A stretch of 37,368 nucleotides of DNA, taken from Paraburkholderia solitsugae (GTDB lineage Bacteria; Pseudomonadota; Gammaproteobacteria; Burkholderiales; Burkholderiaceae). Position numbers and translations under genes: made by a program. The notes under the pieces are model-generated. The model was not told the origin of the DNA. It ran no database searches and saw nothing but the letters and a program-made list of their open reading frames with translations. Positions 37,368 through 37,368 of this stretch are shown here, piece by piece (positions within the stretch are counted from its first letter, which is position 1; each line of letters opens with the position of its first letter). Location of the stretch: positions 1 to 37,368 of the forward strand of contig NZ_WOEY01000164.1 in the NCBI RefSeq assembly GCF_013177695.1, given 5' to 3'.

Positions 37368-37368
37368 G

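Noticed and set aside
1..37368. CRISPR array, tRNA or rRNA genes
   Set aside because: Reading through both strands I saw no regularly spaced identical repeats and no T-loop-like GTTCGAATC context in a cloverleaf arrangement. A tRNA scan would be needed for certainty.

Overview
The window looks like chromosomal or megaplasmid DNA of a Burkholderiales bacterium, most likely Paraburkholderia, Caballeronia or Burkholderia. The reasons are its high GC content, its Burkholderia-like codon use, many short hypothetical genes with good ribosome sites, and the families present. This assignment comes from pattern recognition, not from a database search. No tRNA, rRNA or CRISPR array is visible.

Layout. 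1-760: the end of a Gly/Ser-rich protein and a small exported protein. 1.4-3.2 kb: an IS110-type recombinase with structured non-coding flanks. 3.2-6.6 kb: an AraC regulator, a stand-alone alpha/beta hydrolase, an AhpD-like CxxC protein and remnants of an IS3 element and an Old Yellow Enzyme gene. 7.0-8.6 kb: a cNMP-binding/glutaredoxin-like/thioredoxin-reductase-like fusion without redox cysteines. 9.2-19.8 kb: a redox and electrophile-stress island. It contains an enoyl-CoA hydratase-like protein, two copies of an ohr pair (four Ohr/OsmC proteins), a cysteine hydrolase and aldehyde dehydrogenase operon, an HxlR regulator, an OhrR regulator, a VOC protein, a small exported protein and an SDR. 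19.9-20.4 kb: a decayed IS91-type transposase. 20.4-27.5 kb: a DedA-rhodanese fusion, a Cys-rich duplicated protein, a Crp/Fnr-response regulator pair, small hypotheticals, and a protein built from tandem transposase-type DNA-binding units. 27.9-31.8 kb: a TetR/CocE-hydrolase/FUSC locus around an 18-bp palindrome. 32.5-33.7 kb: a frameshifted phospholipase D-like gene. 34.6-37.4 kb: small hypotheticals, a 27-residue membrane peptide, a truncated FliG and a partial gene.

How the genes may work together. Two operator families tie the 10-19 kb island together. (i) A composite element of two 12-mers like ATCGYATRCGAT separated by 3 bp lies upstream of ohrR, upstream of every ohr gene and upstream of a decayed exported-protein gene. 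It probably binds the locally encoded single-cysteine OhrR. (ii) The 13-bp palindrome TATGATTATCATA lies upstream of both the hydrolase/ALDH operon and hxlR, with a diverged copy before the SDR; it probably binds the HxlR protein. The two ohr blocks are in direct repeat 7,173 bp apart. They share a core of about 980 bp that I read as identical, flanked by segments that have drifted far more, which suggests gene conversion between old duplicates.

The observations most worth following are this two-regulator, homogenised peroxide/electrophile island, the redox-cysteine-less cNMP/TrxR fusion, and the tandem HTH-winged-helix protein with its companion gene.
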